This document shows, piece by piece, positions 53,460-61,836 of a DNA stretch of 64,000 bases (position 1 is the stretch's first letter; each line of letters starts with the position of its first letter). The DNA is taken from contig PYIZ01000043.1 of NCBI GenBank assembly GCA_003635265.1, positions 141,707 to 205,706 of the forward strand, in the 5' to 3' direction. The position numbers were made by a program, and so were the translations under genes. The notes under the pieces are model-generated. The model had not been told where the DNA came from. It searched no databases and saw nothing but the letters and a program-made list of their open reading frames with translations. This DNA comes from Candidatus Poribacteria bacterium (GTDB taxonomy: Bacteria; Poribacteria; WGA-4E; PCPOR2b).

Positions 53460-54164
53460 ATGATCATAAAATTCTTTAAACGATTAGACATTCGCTTGAT
53501 TGGTATTTTCATTGTCATCGTTCTTCTGTGGAATACGGAGTTTGTTTATCCGCTCAAGATCTTTGTTGTTTTCATGCACGAAGTCAGTCACGGTCTAGCA
53601 GCGCTCGCAACAGGAGGTAGTATTAAAGAGATCCAGATTGTTCAGCAAGAAGGTGGACATGCGATCACGGCAGGCGGTTCACGTTTTTGGACACTCACCG
53701 CTGGTTATCTTGGGAGCTTAATGTGGGGTGGGTTGATTTTAATCCTCGTGGCGCGGACCCATCTTGGGAAATTAATCAGCGCCGTCATCGGCATAGGGAT
53801 GATCCTTATTTCAGTTTTTTATTTGCGAAACACGTTCGGTTTTCTTTTCGGCGTTGGGTTCGGTGGGGTACTGATTCTTGTAGGCAGATTGCTTCCAGAA
53901 TCGGTCAACGAATGGCTGCTGCGAGTGATCGGTTTGACCAGTTGTCTTTATGCGATTCTCGACATCAAGAGCGATATTATAGACCGTTCCCATCTCCGAT
54001 CCGATGCCCGTATGCTCCACGAAGAAATAACACCCTACATTCCGACGGTTGTGTGGGGCGTTTTATGGATGGCGATTGCAATAGTTGTGACCCTTTGCGT
54101 TCTCTACATTGCCGGCAAGGATAGAGAGAAACCCGAGGCATTGGAAGGGGAGATTGAACAGTGA
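53460..54164 (+). CDS. M50B-type membrane metalloprotease-like protein
   Basis: 234 residues with about six membrane segments. His40-Glu-Val-Ser-His44 ('FMHEVSHGLAAL') gives the HExxH zinc site in a membrane helix, as in the M50B-like family. 'GYLGSLMWGGLILI' and 'LPESVNEWLLRVIGLTSCLYAILDIKSD' fit the same family; the latter Asp may be the third ligand. Such proteins are intramembrane protease-like, with unknown substrate. The next gene overlaps by GTGA. Confidence 0.85.
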   Translation: MIIKFFKRLDIRLIGIFIVIVLLWNTEFVYPLKIFVVFMHEVSHGLAALATGGSIKEIQIVQQEGGHAITAGGSRFWTLTAGYLGSLMWGGLILILVARTHLGKLISAVIGIGMILISVFYLRNTFGFLFGVGFGGVLILVGRLLPESVNEWLLRVIGLTSCLYAILDIKSDIIDRSHLRSDARMLHEEITPYIPTVVWGVLWMAIAIVVTLCVLYIAGKDREKPEALEGEIEQ

Positions 54165-54673
54165 AACAGCTGCGTGGCAAACCGCTCAAGGATTTCCTCA
54201 AAGGGGCGGAGCGTCCGGATAGAGAACTCATCTTTTTACTGCAGGATGTCGAAGATCCGGTCAACGTCGGATCTGCGTTTCGGATTGCGGACGCAGCCGG
54301 TGTGCGCCAGCTCATTTTGACGGGGATCAGCGCACGTCCGCCGCACCCCTTGATTCGGAAGGTCGGACGCGGAAGAGATCGGCGGGTGAAGTGGAGTTAT
54401 GTGCAACATGCAGCGGACGCAATTCTTGACCTCAAAGCACGGGGCTATGTTAGTTGCGCCTTAGAGATAACCGCAGCATCTGTGCCGTATAATCAGACTG
54501 AATATCCCGATAAACTCTGCCTAATTGTCGGGCACGAAGATCACGGCGTGACGAAGCGAACCCTCGCCGCTTGCGATATGACAATCTATATTCCGATGTA
54601 CGGCAGGGGGGCTTCGATGAACGTTCATGTTTCGTTGGGGATTGCTGCGTATCACATCCTGCACAGTGGTTGA
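54161..54673 (+). CDS. SpoU/TrmH-family RNA methyltransferase
   Basis: 170 residues of the trefoil-knot SPOUT fold: 'LQDVEDPVNVGSAFRIADAAG' (motif 1), 'LCLIVGHEDHGVTKRTLAACD' (motif 2) and 'IYIPMYGRGASMNVHVSLGIAAYHIL' (motif 3). These methylate 2'-OH groups in tRNA or rRNA. There is no N-terminal substrate domain. The GTG at 54161 overlaps the stop of the M50B gene, so translation is coupled. The specific RNA site cannot be told. Confidence 0.88.
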   Translation: MKQLRGKPLKDFLKGAERPDRELIFLLQDVEDPVNVGSAFRIADAAGVRQLILTGISARPPHPLIRKVGRGRDRRVKWSYVQHAADAILDLKARGYVSCALEITAASVPYNQTEYPDKLCLIVGHEDHGVTKRTLAACDMTIYIPMYGRGASMNVHVSLGIAAYHILHSG

Positions 54674-54703
54674 AATGGATTATGTATTCAAAGGAGAAAA
54701 TTG

Positions 54704-55723
54704 ATGGAGCTAAAGGTTGGCGTTGTGGGGTTAGGACGCGGGCGTATATACCTAGACCGCTTCTCCAAGCAAGATCGAGCGGAAGTGGTTGCGGTGTGTG
54801 ATGCAGATACGTCTCGATTGGAGGCAGCTGACTGTCCAACCGATGCGTCCAGATACACGGACTATAAAGAATTTCTGAAACACGATCTGAATATAGTGGT
54901 CATCTGCACGGATATGCCGCAACATACCGACCACACAATCGCCGCATTGGAAGGTGGTAAGCATGTCCTCTGTGAAGTGCCGGCGGCATACACACTGTCA
55001 GAGTGTGAGGCGGTTGTCCAAGCCGTTGAAAAGACTGGATTGAAATATATGCTCGCCGAGAACTGCTGCTATAGCGATATGCACCTCGCATGGAAAGAAC
55101 AGATCGACGCGGGTGAACTCGGGAAGATTATCTATGCCGAAGCCGAATATATTCACGACTGCCGAGGAATGATGCGGCGTGGAGACGGGACGTTGACATG
55201 GCGAGCCAAGATGCCGCCAATCCAATACTGCACCCATAGCCTCGGACCCCTGCTTTTCTTGATGGAAGACCGGTGCGTAGCAGCAACAGGGCTAAATCCT
55301 GGATCTAACATCGCACCCGATCTCGGCGTAATTGATCTTGAGGTTGGACTGTTTCAGATGGAGAGCGGTGCGGTGTTCAAGATTCTGTGTGGCTTTTCGA
55401 TTGAACGCTACCCAGCATTTCACTGGTATGTTATCTACGGCACAAAGGGCGTGTTAGAAAGCAAACGTCAATACAGCGACAGAGCAAGTGGATACTTCCG
55501 GGGAATAGCCCCTGACCGAGAGATGACCCCCTTTACAAGTGATGACAGCGGGCACGGCGTAGCTGAGGACAGAATTGTTGACGGGTTCATCGAATCTATC
55601 TTGAACGATACGAAGCCGCCAATCGATGTTTACGATGCAATGGATTATACTGCGCCGGGGATTTGTGCACACCTCTCTGCCGAACGGGATGGAGCGGTTG
55701 TACCCGTGCCAAATTACCGGTGA
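54704..55723 (+). CDS. Gfo/Idh/MocA-family oxidoreductase
   Basis: 339 residues. A Rossmann N-terminal half 'VGVVGLGRGRIYLDRF' and 'VVAVCDAD', then 'HTIAALEGGKHVLCEVPAAYTLSECEAVV', in which the family Lys of 'EKP' is replaced ('CEVPAAY'), and a C-terminal beta sheet domain. These enzymes oxidise or reduce sugars or inositols with NAD(P); the change in the EKP motif could weaken catalysis. ATG 54704, with AAAGGAG upstream. It is one of two such genes in the window. Confidence 0.85.
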   Translation: MELKVGVVGLGRGRIYLDRFSKQDRAEVVAVCDADTSRLEAADCPTDASRYTDYKEFLKHDLNIVVICTDMPQHTDHTIAALEGGKHVLCEVPAAYTLSECEAVVQAVEKTGLKYMLAENCCYSDMHLAWKEQIDAGELGKIIYAEAEYIHDCRGMMRRGDGTLTWRAKMPPIQYCTHSLGPLLFLMEDRCVAATGLNPGSNIAPDLGVIDLEVGLFQMESGAVFKILCGFSIERYPAFHWYVIYGTKGVLESKRQYSDRASGYFRGIAPDREMTPFTSDDSGHGVAEDRIVDGFIESILNDTKPPIDVYDAMDYTAPGICAHLSAERDGAVVPVPNYR

Positions 55724-55770
55724 ACCAGTTGCGTAGGGAACGCAGATCTGCGTTTCCTGCTAAGATTGTT

Positions 55771-56799
55771 TCACGCCTTTTCAAACGCTATGATATCCCG
55801 ATGAATCTTACGAGAAATCCGCGCTCGCAGGTCAGCATCGGCGAAGCGCTGGCGAAACCCGTGTTTCTGGATCAGATCGAGCACCCTTTCGCGTGGCAAT
55901 GAGTTCAAGTTATAAGCGACCACGGCCGTCCCGTTCGGTTTGAGTAATTGTCCCCAACTTGGCAGAGCGGTATCTAATAAATCACCTAATGGGATCGGTG
56001 TGAGTTTTTCGGTTCGGCTTCCGGCACGGACACCGTAGGGAAAATCCGTAATTAAACTGTCGAATTGTCGGTTAGGTAGATACTGATGTGCCTCTCGTGT
56101 ATCGCCATTGATAATCTGATACCGGTTTTGGTGGGGGTCGCAGGTCACGAAAAGATGGTGTGTTCCATCGTGGGATTCCTCAAAATCCCTCCCAAGGCGT
56201 TGCAAGAGTTTTCGGAGATTGTCAGCACTCCGCTTCGAGGCGGTTGGAGAAATCTCTAGCGTCGCACCATCCACCCCTCTTAACACACACTCGAAAAGTG
56301 CCTGCCCGTAGCCGCCCATCGGATCTAGCACACTCCCGACAAGTCCCGTGTTGTAACTGAGATTCAGCATCCCACGAATTAGGTACGGAGATTGCCTCGC
56401 CGGAGACTGATAATCGAACGCCTGTGGGGCGATTGCGGCGACCCAGTCTTTGTCGAGCGTCAAGATCGGCTGATGGATACCAGATTCAACAAAGGCACAA
56501 AAGGCATCGTAATCCTTACGCAAAATCTCCGCTACCTGTCGGTCTCGATCGGCATCCCCATCCTCCCAAATGAGCATGTCGATTTGCGTCAGAAAGGTCA
56601 TCCACCGGCACCGCTCAAGTTCTTCGGGTCTCAGTTCACCCGCATACCAAACGATACTCCCCGGCGGATAGATTTTCGGCGTCGCAATCTCGACGACACG
56701 GGATAGCAGATTCACAATCTCCGCCTCAGACAACCGTCCAACGATTCCCTCATGACCACTCACCTGCTTGTATTGAAAGTAGTAAACTGATAGGCTCAT
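55771..56799 (-). CDS. TRM11-type SAM-dependent methyltransferase
   Basis: 342 residues. The N-terminal ~130 residues lack a clear THUMP signature. The SAM site 'DPMGGYGQALFE' starts at Asp159 and the catalytic-loop motif is Asp252-Phe-Pro-Tyr-Gly, like the (N/D)PPY of tRNA N2-guanine methyltransferases (TRM11-like). The target nucleotide is uncertain; DNA modification cannot be excluded but the motif favours RNA. The 5' end lies opposite a cytochrome c gene, and the 154 bases between hold a hairpin at 56840-56858 and promoter-like sequence. Confidence 0.8.
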   Translation of the reverse strand: MSLSVYYFQYKQVSGHEGIVGRLSEAEIVNLLSRVVEIATPKIYPPGSIVWYAGELRPEELERCRWMTFLTQIDMLIWEDGDADRDRQVAEILRKDYDAFCAFVESGIHQPILTLDKDWVAAIAPQAFDYQSPARQSPYLIRGMLNLSYNTGLVGSVLDPMGGYGQALFECVLRGVDGATLEISPTASKRSADNLRKLLQRLGRDFEESHDGTHHLFVTCDPHQNRYQIINGDTREAHQYLPNRQFDSLITDFPYGVRAGSRTEKLTPIPLGDLLDTALPSWGQLLKPNGTAVVAYNLNSLPRERVLDLIQKHGFRQRFADADLRARISRKIHRDIIAFEKA

Positions 56800-56839
56800 A
56801 TCAAAAAGATAGCACAGAACGCAAAGAGATGGTAAGTAA

Positions 56840-56858
56840 GGGCGGGGTGACCCCGCCC
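56840..56858. repeat. GGGCGGGGT/ACCCCGCCC hairpin between divergent genes
   Basis: GGGCGGGG and CCCCGCCC (56840-56858) form an 8-pair GC-rich stem around TGA, followed by CTACGG. It looks like a repeat-family hairpin. TTGACA at 56890-56895 with TATTAG at 56911-56916 (15 bases apart) may be the promoter of the cytochrome gene. Confidence 0.55.
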
Positions 56859-56953
56859 CTACGGTGTCTTGTCGATAAAAGAAAAAGGATTGACAGAAAC
56901 CGAAAGGGCGTATTAGAGTATACCTAATTGAGACTTTATAGGAGAACTGATAG

Positions 56954-57316
56954 ATGCGTCAACCCGTCGTTTGGATTCCAGTGGTATTGGTAATTGGTTT
57001 AATGGTAATTATAACTGTTTCACTGGTCAGGATGCCACCAGCAACCCCAAAAATCTATCCAGCAGACAAGGGGCCCAACTTCATTGATGTATCGGCATAT
57101 CCGTCGGAGATGCAGGAAAGCTATAAATTGTTTGAACAAAAATGTAGTCGCTGTCATACTCTCGCCCGCCCTATTAACTCAGAATTTACCGGAGAGGCGT
57201 GGCGCAAATATGTCTACAAAATGATGCGGAAACCGGGGTCGGGCTTAACGCCCAAAACCGCTGAACCGATTATTCAGTTTCTGATTTACGATTCTGAAGT
57301 GCGGTCAAAAGAGTAA
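56954..57316 (+). CDS. Membrane-anchored monoheme cytochrome c
   Basis: 120 residues: an N-terminal anchor (about 5-26) and a small heme domain with Cys64-Ser-Arg-Cys67-His68 (CxxCH). Met89 or Met90 in 'YVYKMMRKPGSGL' is a possible sixth ligand. It probably transfers electrons on the outer face of the inner membrane. No oxidase or reductase genes are adjacent. 'ATAGGAG' precedes the ATG. Confidence 0.85.
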   Translation: MRQPVVWIPVVLVIGLMVIITVSLVRMPPATPKIYPADKGPNFIDVSAYPSEMQESYKLFEQKCSRCHTLARPINSEFTGEAWRKYVYKMMRKPGSGLTPKTAEPIIQFLIYDSEVRSKE

Positions 57317-57454
57317 CCAACGAACTGTTGTAGTAATCTGAAGTTGCTAGATGGCTCGTAGGTCGAGTTTCTATACTCGACGCCTAAGATAACCGATGAA
57401 GGTTACGAAACTACGAACAAGCGCTTCGATTCGTTGTGCACCAACCATATGCGA

Positions 57455-57631
57455 TACATGTCGCCCCGCTGGGCTTGAGGGGTGGTTGCGTTATGTTCAT
57501 TATAAATATACCGTCCCGCTGGAGTGTTGATATGTGTGGATTTGGTATTTCTACACACATTGCGCACCTCTGGAGCGCAAGGATTAACTTTATCGCCGTT
57601 CTATAGACATATCGCTCCTTCTGAGTGAAAG
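57455..57631. repeat. Four degenerate 'ACAYATCGCxCC' hairpins in a 434-base gap
   Basis: Units at about 57455, 57505, 57552 and 57603 share 'ACAT(A/G)TCGC.CC..CTGG.GC' in variable form, 45-55 bases apart. They relate to the array at 51858-52056. The gap 57317-57750 shows no gene, only these and a 'GTCGAG...CTCGAC' hairpin near 57363. Confidence 0.6.
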
Positions 57632-57750
57632 GTAGAGTCCTTCAGCTTTAACAGCAAGCTGATGCATTTTCAGCACTAGCAACTTGGGCCATAATAGCAA
57701 GAGACAGTTTTTGCGTCCATAGGAATAATATTACTTGGAGGATAAGAGTC

Positions 57751-57933
57751 ATGTTTCTCAGAATTTTCTTAAGCACCATAGGGGGTTTCCTAATAGCTTG
57801 CTTATTCATATCAACTCACCGCTTAATATTATTTCTAGATATTGAACAATTCGTTTTATTCTCATGTTTACTCGGCGTGTACGTAGGGGTTATGTGGGGG
57901 CTTGGACATAAAGGTGTTTTTGATAAGAAATAG
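57751..57933 (+). CDS. Small membrane protein, unknown function
   Basis: 60 residues with two hydrophobic segments (about 3-22 and 31-51) and a basic tail 'GHKGVFDKK'. A good ribosome site (TTGGAGGATAAGAGTC then ATG) supports translation. No family recognised. It lies 30 bases upstream of the FGE-like gene and may be co-transcribed with it. Confidence 0.65.
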   Translation: MFLRIFLSTIGGFLIACLFISTHRLILFLDIEQFVLFSCLLGVYVGVMWGLGHKGVFDKK

Positions 57934-57963
57934 ACCGAAATAATCATTGCCTTTGAAGGGACT

Positions 57964-58767
57964 ATGATGCAGGAGCGTATAATCACAAAACCGGACGAAA
58001 TGGAATGGGTCACCATCCCCGCTGGCAAGTTCATCATGGGGTCGGATGGAGCACAGGACCACCACCTCAAGGAACTTGACACCGAATTTCCCGATGAGTG
58101 GCTTGCGCGTGAGCAGCCACAACGAGAAGTATACCTTTCTGAATATACCATTGCAAAATACACCGTGACCAACCGGCAATTTAAGGCGTTTGTCAATGAG
58201 ACCGGTTATCGGACGGAACGGGAATTGGATGGTCTCGGCAAATCGATCTGGTATAAGCTGCGAGAAGCCCCACTTGCGGAGCGGCTAGACCACCCCGTTG
58301 TCTGCGTAACGCGCAAGGATGCCCTCGCTTACTGTGAGTGGTTCGGCGGGGAAACAGGTATCGAAATCGGCTTGCCAACCGAGGCGCAGTGGGAAAAAGC
58401 AGCGCGTGGCTGTGATGGACGCTTTTGGCCCTGGGGTAATAGATTTGATGAAGATAAATGCAATATTGCCGGAAAAGGTACAACGCCTGTTGGGAGCTAT
58501 CCGCAGGGTGGGTCGCCTTACGGCGTTATGGATTGCGCTGCCAATGTCTGGGAATGGTGTCATGACTGGTTTGCGACAGACTACTACTACCATGCTCCGT
58601 CTCGCAATCCTCAGGGTCCTGATAGTGGTGACTATTACGTGGTGCGTGGCGGCTCGTGGTATCGGGGACAACGGAGCGCGTGTAGCGTTCGCACTGCCGC
58701 CCGTTTTCGACACTACATTGCGTGTTACACATTCGGCTTCCGTGTGGTTCGGAAATCTACCCGGTAA
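57964..58767 (+). CDS. FGE-sulfatase-domain protein lacking the catalytic cysteine pair
   Basis: 267 residues of the SUMF1/FGE fold: 'WVTIPAGKFIMGSDGAQDHH', 'REVYLSEYTIAKYTVTNRQFKAF', 'GLPTEAQWEKAARGCDGRFWPWGNRF', 'GVMDCAANVWEWCHDWF', 'VVRGGSWYRGQRSACSVRTAAR' and 'YTFGFRVVR'. In active FGE two Cys lie in the GGS..C....C segment. By alignment on 'GGS' and 'AAR', the first is Arg and the second Ala, with a Cys only at the next position. Formylglycine-generating activity is therefore doubtful; many such proteins have other roles. The start could be either of two adjacent ATGs. Confidence 0.85.
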   Translation: MMQERIITKPDEMEWVTIPAGKFIMGSDGAQDHHLKELDTEFPDEWLAREQPQREVYLSEYTIAKYTVTNRQFKAFVNETGYRTERELDGLGKSIWYKLREAPLAERLDHPVVCVTRKDALAYCEWFGGETGIEIGLPTEAQWEKAARGCDGRFWPWGNRFDEDKCNIAGKGTTPVGSYPQGGSPYGVMDCAANVWEWCHDWFATDYYYHAPSRNPQGPDSGDYYVVRGGSWYRGQRSACSVRTAARFRHYIACYTFGFRVVRKSTR

Positions 58768-58921
58768 ATCTTTGATTTACGTCCACGTACCCCAGTTGTA
58801 TCTAACTTTTGTAGATTGCAGATTACCGCAAGACTCTTAATGTGGAAAACCACTGATTAGTAGTGTCAAAAGTAGGATATTTTTATCCCTACCATTATTT
58901 CTTTTGGGTTAAGGAGAAAAC

Positions 58922-59977
58922 ATGAATCAACAAACCAACAAAATTCGAATTGAATCCGAACCCTTTCGCCAGTTTACAAGCGCCCTCTATCAAAGCGCTG
59001 GCGTTCCTCAAGCGGATGCGGAGGCCGTTGCCGGGATGCAGGTTGACACCGATGAGCGGGGTGTGTTTTCCCACGGTACTCGTGCTCTTCCCGGCTATGT
59101 GCGCGGCATTCTCAACGGCGAAATCAATCCGAAGCCTACGCCGCAGGTTCTGACGGATGCACCAAGCACCGCCCTTGTTGATGCGGATAACAGTCTTGGA
59201 CATGTCGCTGGGATATACGCTATGAATATGGCGATTGAAAAGGCTGAGACCACAGGGTTCGCGTCGGTTGCGGTGCGCAATAGCAATCATTATGGCGCAG
59301 CGGCGTGTTTCGCAATGATGGCATTGCCGAAAGGGATGATCGGCTTTAGCACCACCAAAACGGGTGGGGCAAGTGTCGTACCGCACGGCGGGATGTCGGG
59401 ACTGCTCGGCAATCACCCTGTCGGTTATGCAATACCGACTAAAACAGAGCTGCCAATTGTGTTAGACATGGCGGTTGGGCAGATTGCGTGGGGGCATGTT
59501 GGAACGTATGCGATGGAGGGGAAACAGCTGCCGCCCGGCTATGTGTTGGACGCGGACGGTAAGCCGACACAAGATCCGAGTCAAGCGAGCGGGATGCTGC
59601 CCTTCGGCGGATATAAAGGGCACGGTTTAGCGATTGTGATGAGTATCCTCAGCGGTGTGATGACCGGAGGACCAGCTGCCTGCAATCGGACGCCGGAGAC
59701 ACCGCCCGATCTGGCAAGACGGGGACATTTCTTTTTTGCGATTAAGGTCAGCAACTTCTGCCCATTGGACGAATTTACGGAAGCAGTGGATGCAGAGATT
59801 CGTACTGTCCGCGACGCGCCACGCGCCGAAGGTGTTGAACAGATCTATCTTCCCGGCGAACTTGAGTGGCTGCATCAGCAGGATGCGTTGCGTAACGGTA
59901 TCCCACTGCATCCATCGCACCTGAAATCGTTGGCAGCACTCGCAGACGAATTGGAGGTTGAGGTCTTCTGGCGGTGA
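58922..59977 (+). CDS. Malate/L-lactate dehydrogenase-family oxidoreductase
   Basis: 351 residues of the Ldh family (type 2 malate/lactate/ureidoglycolate dehydrogenases). 'DERGVFSHGTRALPGYVRGI' near the start, 'ALVDADNSLGHVAG', 'VAVRNSNHYGAAACFAMMAL', 'LGNHPVGYAIPT' and 'LPFGGYKGHGLAIVMSIL' are all family marks, including the conserved His in 'SNHYG'. The reaction is an NAD(P)-dependent 2-hydroxyacid oxidation; substrate unknown. A 'TAAGGAG' site precedes the ATG. Confidence 0.9.
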   Translation: MNQQTNKIRIESEPFRQFTSALYQSAGVPQADAEAVAGMQVDTDERGVFSHGTRALPGYVRGILNGEINPKPTPQVLTDAPSTALVDADNSLGHVAGIYAMNMAIEKAETTGFASVAVRNSNHYGAAACFAMMALPKGMIGFSTTKTGGASVVPHGGMSGLLGNHPVGYAIPTKTELPIVLDMAVGQIAWGHVGTYAMEGKQLPPGYVLDADGKPTQDPSQASGMLPFGGYKGHGLAIVMSILSGVMTGGPAACNRTPETPPDLARRGHFFFAIKVSNFCPLDEFTEAVDAEIRTVRDAPRAEGVEQIYLPGELEWLHQQDALRNGIPLHPSHLKSLAALADELEVEVFWR

Positions 59978-59980
59978 TGA

Positions 59981-61459
59981 CTACGGTTTATACCCTGAAC
60001 GATCCGTATTTCCGCCGTATTTCATCGTGTAAATCAGCAGATTTGTCATAAAGCGATGGACATCTTTCGAGCGGCGCATCCGCAACATGGTTCGGCTACT
60101 GATTTCCACCGTCTCCATCGCGCATAGATAATCTTTGCGGTTATAGACGACCCCGAGCCGATTATTAATAGTAACACCTTTCTGGTATTTGAACTTCGAC
60201 GGTTTCGGATGGTTTTCAGACTTCCAGAAAACATCACCACCTGTCGGAGGCAGCGGGAGATCGTAGTAGATGCTATAGATCTTATGGGTGTGCATCAGGT
60301 TCTGAAGGGGGTATTCAGGAAAGATTCTATATATTTCATGAGCAACAGTTGCGGCGAGTAATCCGTTGAACCCACAGTCATCGTAAAATAGCATTCCGCC
60401 TCGCTCAACGACATATTTCCGCAGTGCTGCCCGTTCTTCCGAGGTAAAGTGTGGTGCTAGCGGTGCTTTTTTACGATCCGGTGTGGCGAGATTGCGTCCA
60501 ACGGTCATGTCCTTGTCGTGCCCTGTCATGATAACCATCGGCGCACTAAGGATACGCGGATCCGTTAGATGAAGCGAACCTCCTGCATAGTTCATATCGA
60601 CGCGGAGTTGGGTATTATCTTCAAGCCACTTCGCAAAACTCGGTATCGCACTTGGGTCTTGCCACCAGTCTGAAAGGGAGTGTTTAAGTCGAATTAGGCG
60701 AATATGCCCGCGAATGTCCATACCTTCTCCCTCCAGGATTGCTCCTAAGCGATCCTCTGGGACTAGCTTTTCATCCGACAACCCGAGTGCTTCATCGGGA
60801 GCGAGTGCCAAACCTGAACCTGAGGAGGTGCCTCCCCTCCCTTCTCCATACGTGCCTCCCAATGTGCCTCCACCAATGGAACCACTCGAACCTTTTCCGC
60901 CACCAGAACGGGTATAACTACCCCGGTCAAGCCTACGTTCTGTTGGGGAATCAGGAAGCAGCGTTGCCGTATCACCGCGTTGCTGTGTTTCTATTTCGCC
61001 AACCTTGAAATTCGGGAGAGCTTCCGCTTCTAGCGGAGGAGGTTCTTGGGTATTGGTCGCTGAAAGTACCGGTACTATTACCTTTGCTTGCGTAGGCGAG
61101 CTCCTAGCATCGTTAGGAGCTTTCGCTGCTTCTTCGATTGGACGGGGCTTGACCAATGTACGAGCTGGTGGTGGCAATTCAACCCACTCAACGTGGATGA
61201 CATCGTCTTCTACGATATGCTCTCGAATCGATTGTATCACAAAAAATCCAGCGATTAGATGTACTATGAGGGCGATGGTCAATGCGGCCCGGCGCCGTCG
61301 TCGACGCATGGTGCGACGAGCGATGTGCCGAGCATTAAATGCTGGTAAGTGCCTGACTGCTTGCCGTCTGTTTTCTTGCCTTTGTATCCATGTTTTTGAG
61401 AGACGGGAACTGATGCGAACGCGTGGTAAGTCTTTGGTTGTTTGCTTTCGTTCTTGCAC
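59981..61459 (-). CDS. DUF4159 protein with TonB-like membrane N-terminus
   Basis: 492 residues. A basic N-terminus (an Arg-rich 'RRRRRRAA' run) leads to a membrane segment (about 59-78), then a Pro/Gly/Ser-rich extended region (about 90-225), much like the TonB layout. The C-terminal ~250 residues fit DUF4159 ('RGHIRLIRLKHSL', 'PMVIMTGHDKDM', 'RKYVVERGGMLFYDDCGFNG', 'IFPEYPLQNLMHTHKIYSIYY'). DUF4159 proteins are of unknown function and are often next to BatA-like genes. The gene converges on the Ldh gene, with a 3-base gap between stops. Confidence 0.82.
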   Translation of the reverse strand: MQERKQTTKDLPRVRISSRLSKTWIQRQENRRQAVRHLPAFNARHIARRTMRRRRRRAALTIALIVHLIAGFFVIQSIREHIVEDDVIHVEWVELPPPARTLVKPRPIEEAAKAPNDARSSPTQAKVIVPVLSATNTQEPPPLEAEALPNFKVGEIETQQRGDTATLLPDSPTERRLDRGSYTRSGGGKGSSGSIGGGTLGGTYGEGRGGTSSGSGLALAPDEALGLSDEKLVPEDRLGAILEGEGMDIRGHIRLIRLKHSLSDWWQDPSAIPSFAKWLEDNTQLRVDMNYAGGSLHLTDPRILSAPMVIMTGHDKDMTVGRNLATPDRKKAPLAPHFTSEERAALRKYVVERGGMLFYDDCGFNGLLAATVAHEIYRIFPEYPLQNLMHTHKIYSIYYDLPLPPTGGDVFWKSENHPKPSKFKYQKGVTINNRLGVVYNRKDYLCAMETVEISSRTMLRMRRSKDVHRFMTNLLIYTMKYGGNTDRSGYKP

Positions 61460-61836
61460 GGTGTGTCCTTTCCAAACGGGATTGGTTCATGCACCCATGC
61501 CACAAAACGCAATTCGATTTGTAGATGGCAACCTTATCGGCTAGTCCATGAACTCATTGTTCGCCTTTTTGATCTTAACATTTTTCCTCCCTGAATCGGA
61601 TATGACAGGAAAATGTTTTAGGACAATGATGCGGATCTTACGCTAGATATTATCGCTTGGTTCTGAATGTATAGATATGAACTATTTTAATTCACCAACA
61701 ATGTAGGTGATTTGTTCCCAAAAAATCACTTATAAAGTGTTATAATCCTAACGGTGGTGCACAATGACACCAACGCCCACTAGTTTTTGGCAAATGAAAA
61801 TCGTAGTTAATCAGCCACTGTTGAAATACTAATAAG
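61460..61836. other. 377-base intergenic region with promoter-like sequence
   Basis: Divergent gap between the DUF4159 gene and the nucleotidyltransferase gene. It holds a TATAAT-like box near 61738, an inverted repeat TCACC-AACAATGTA-GGTGA near 61692, and AT-rich stretches. No gene or long repeat is visible. Confidence 0.4.
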
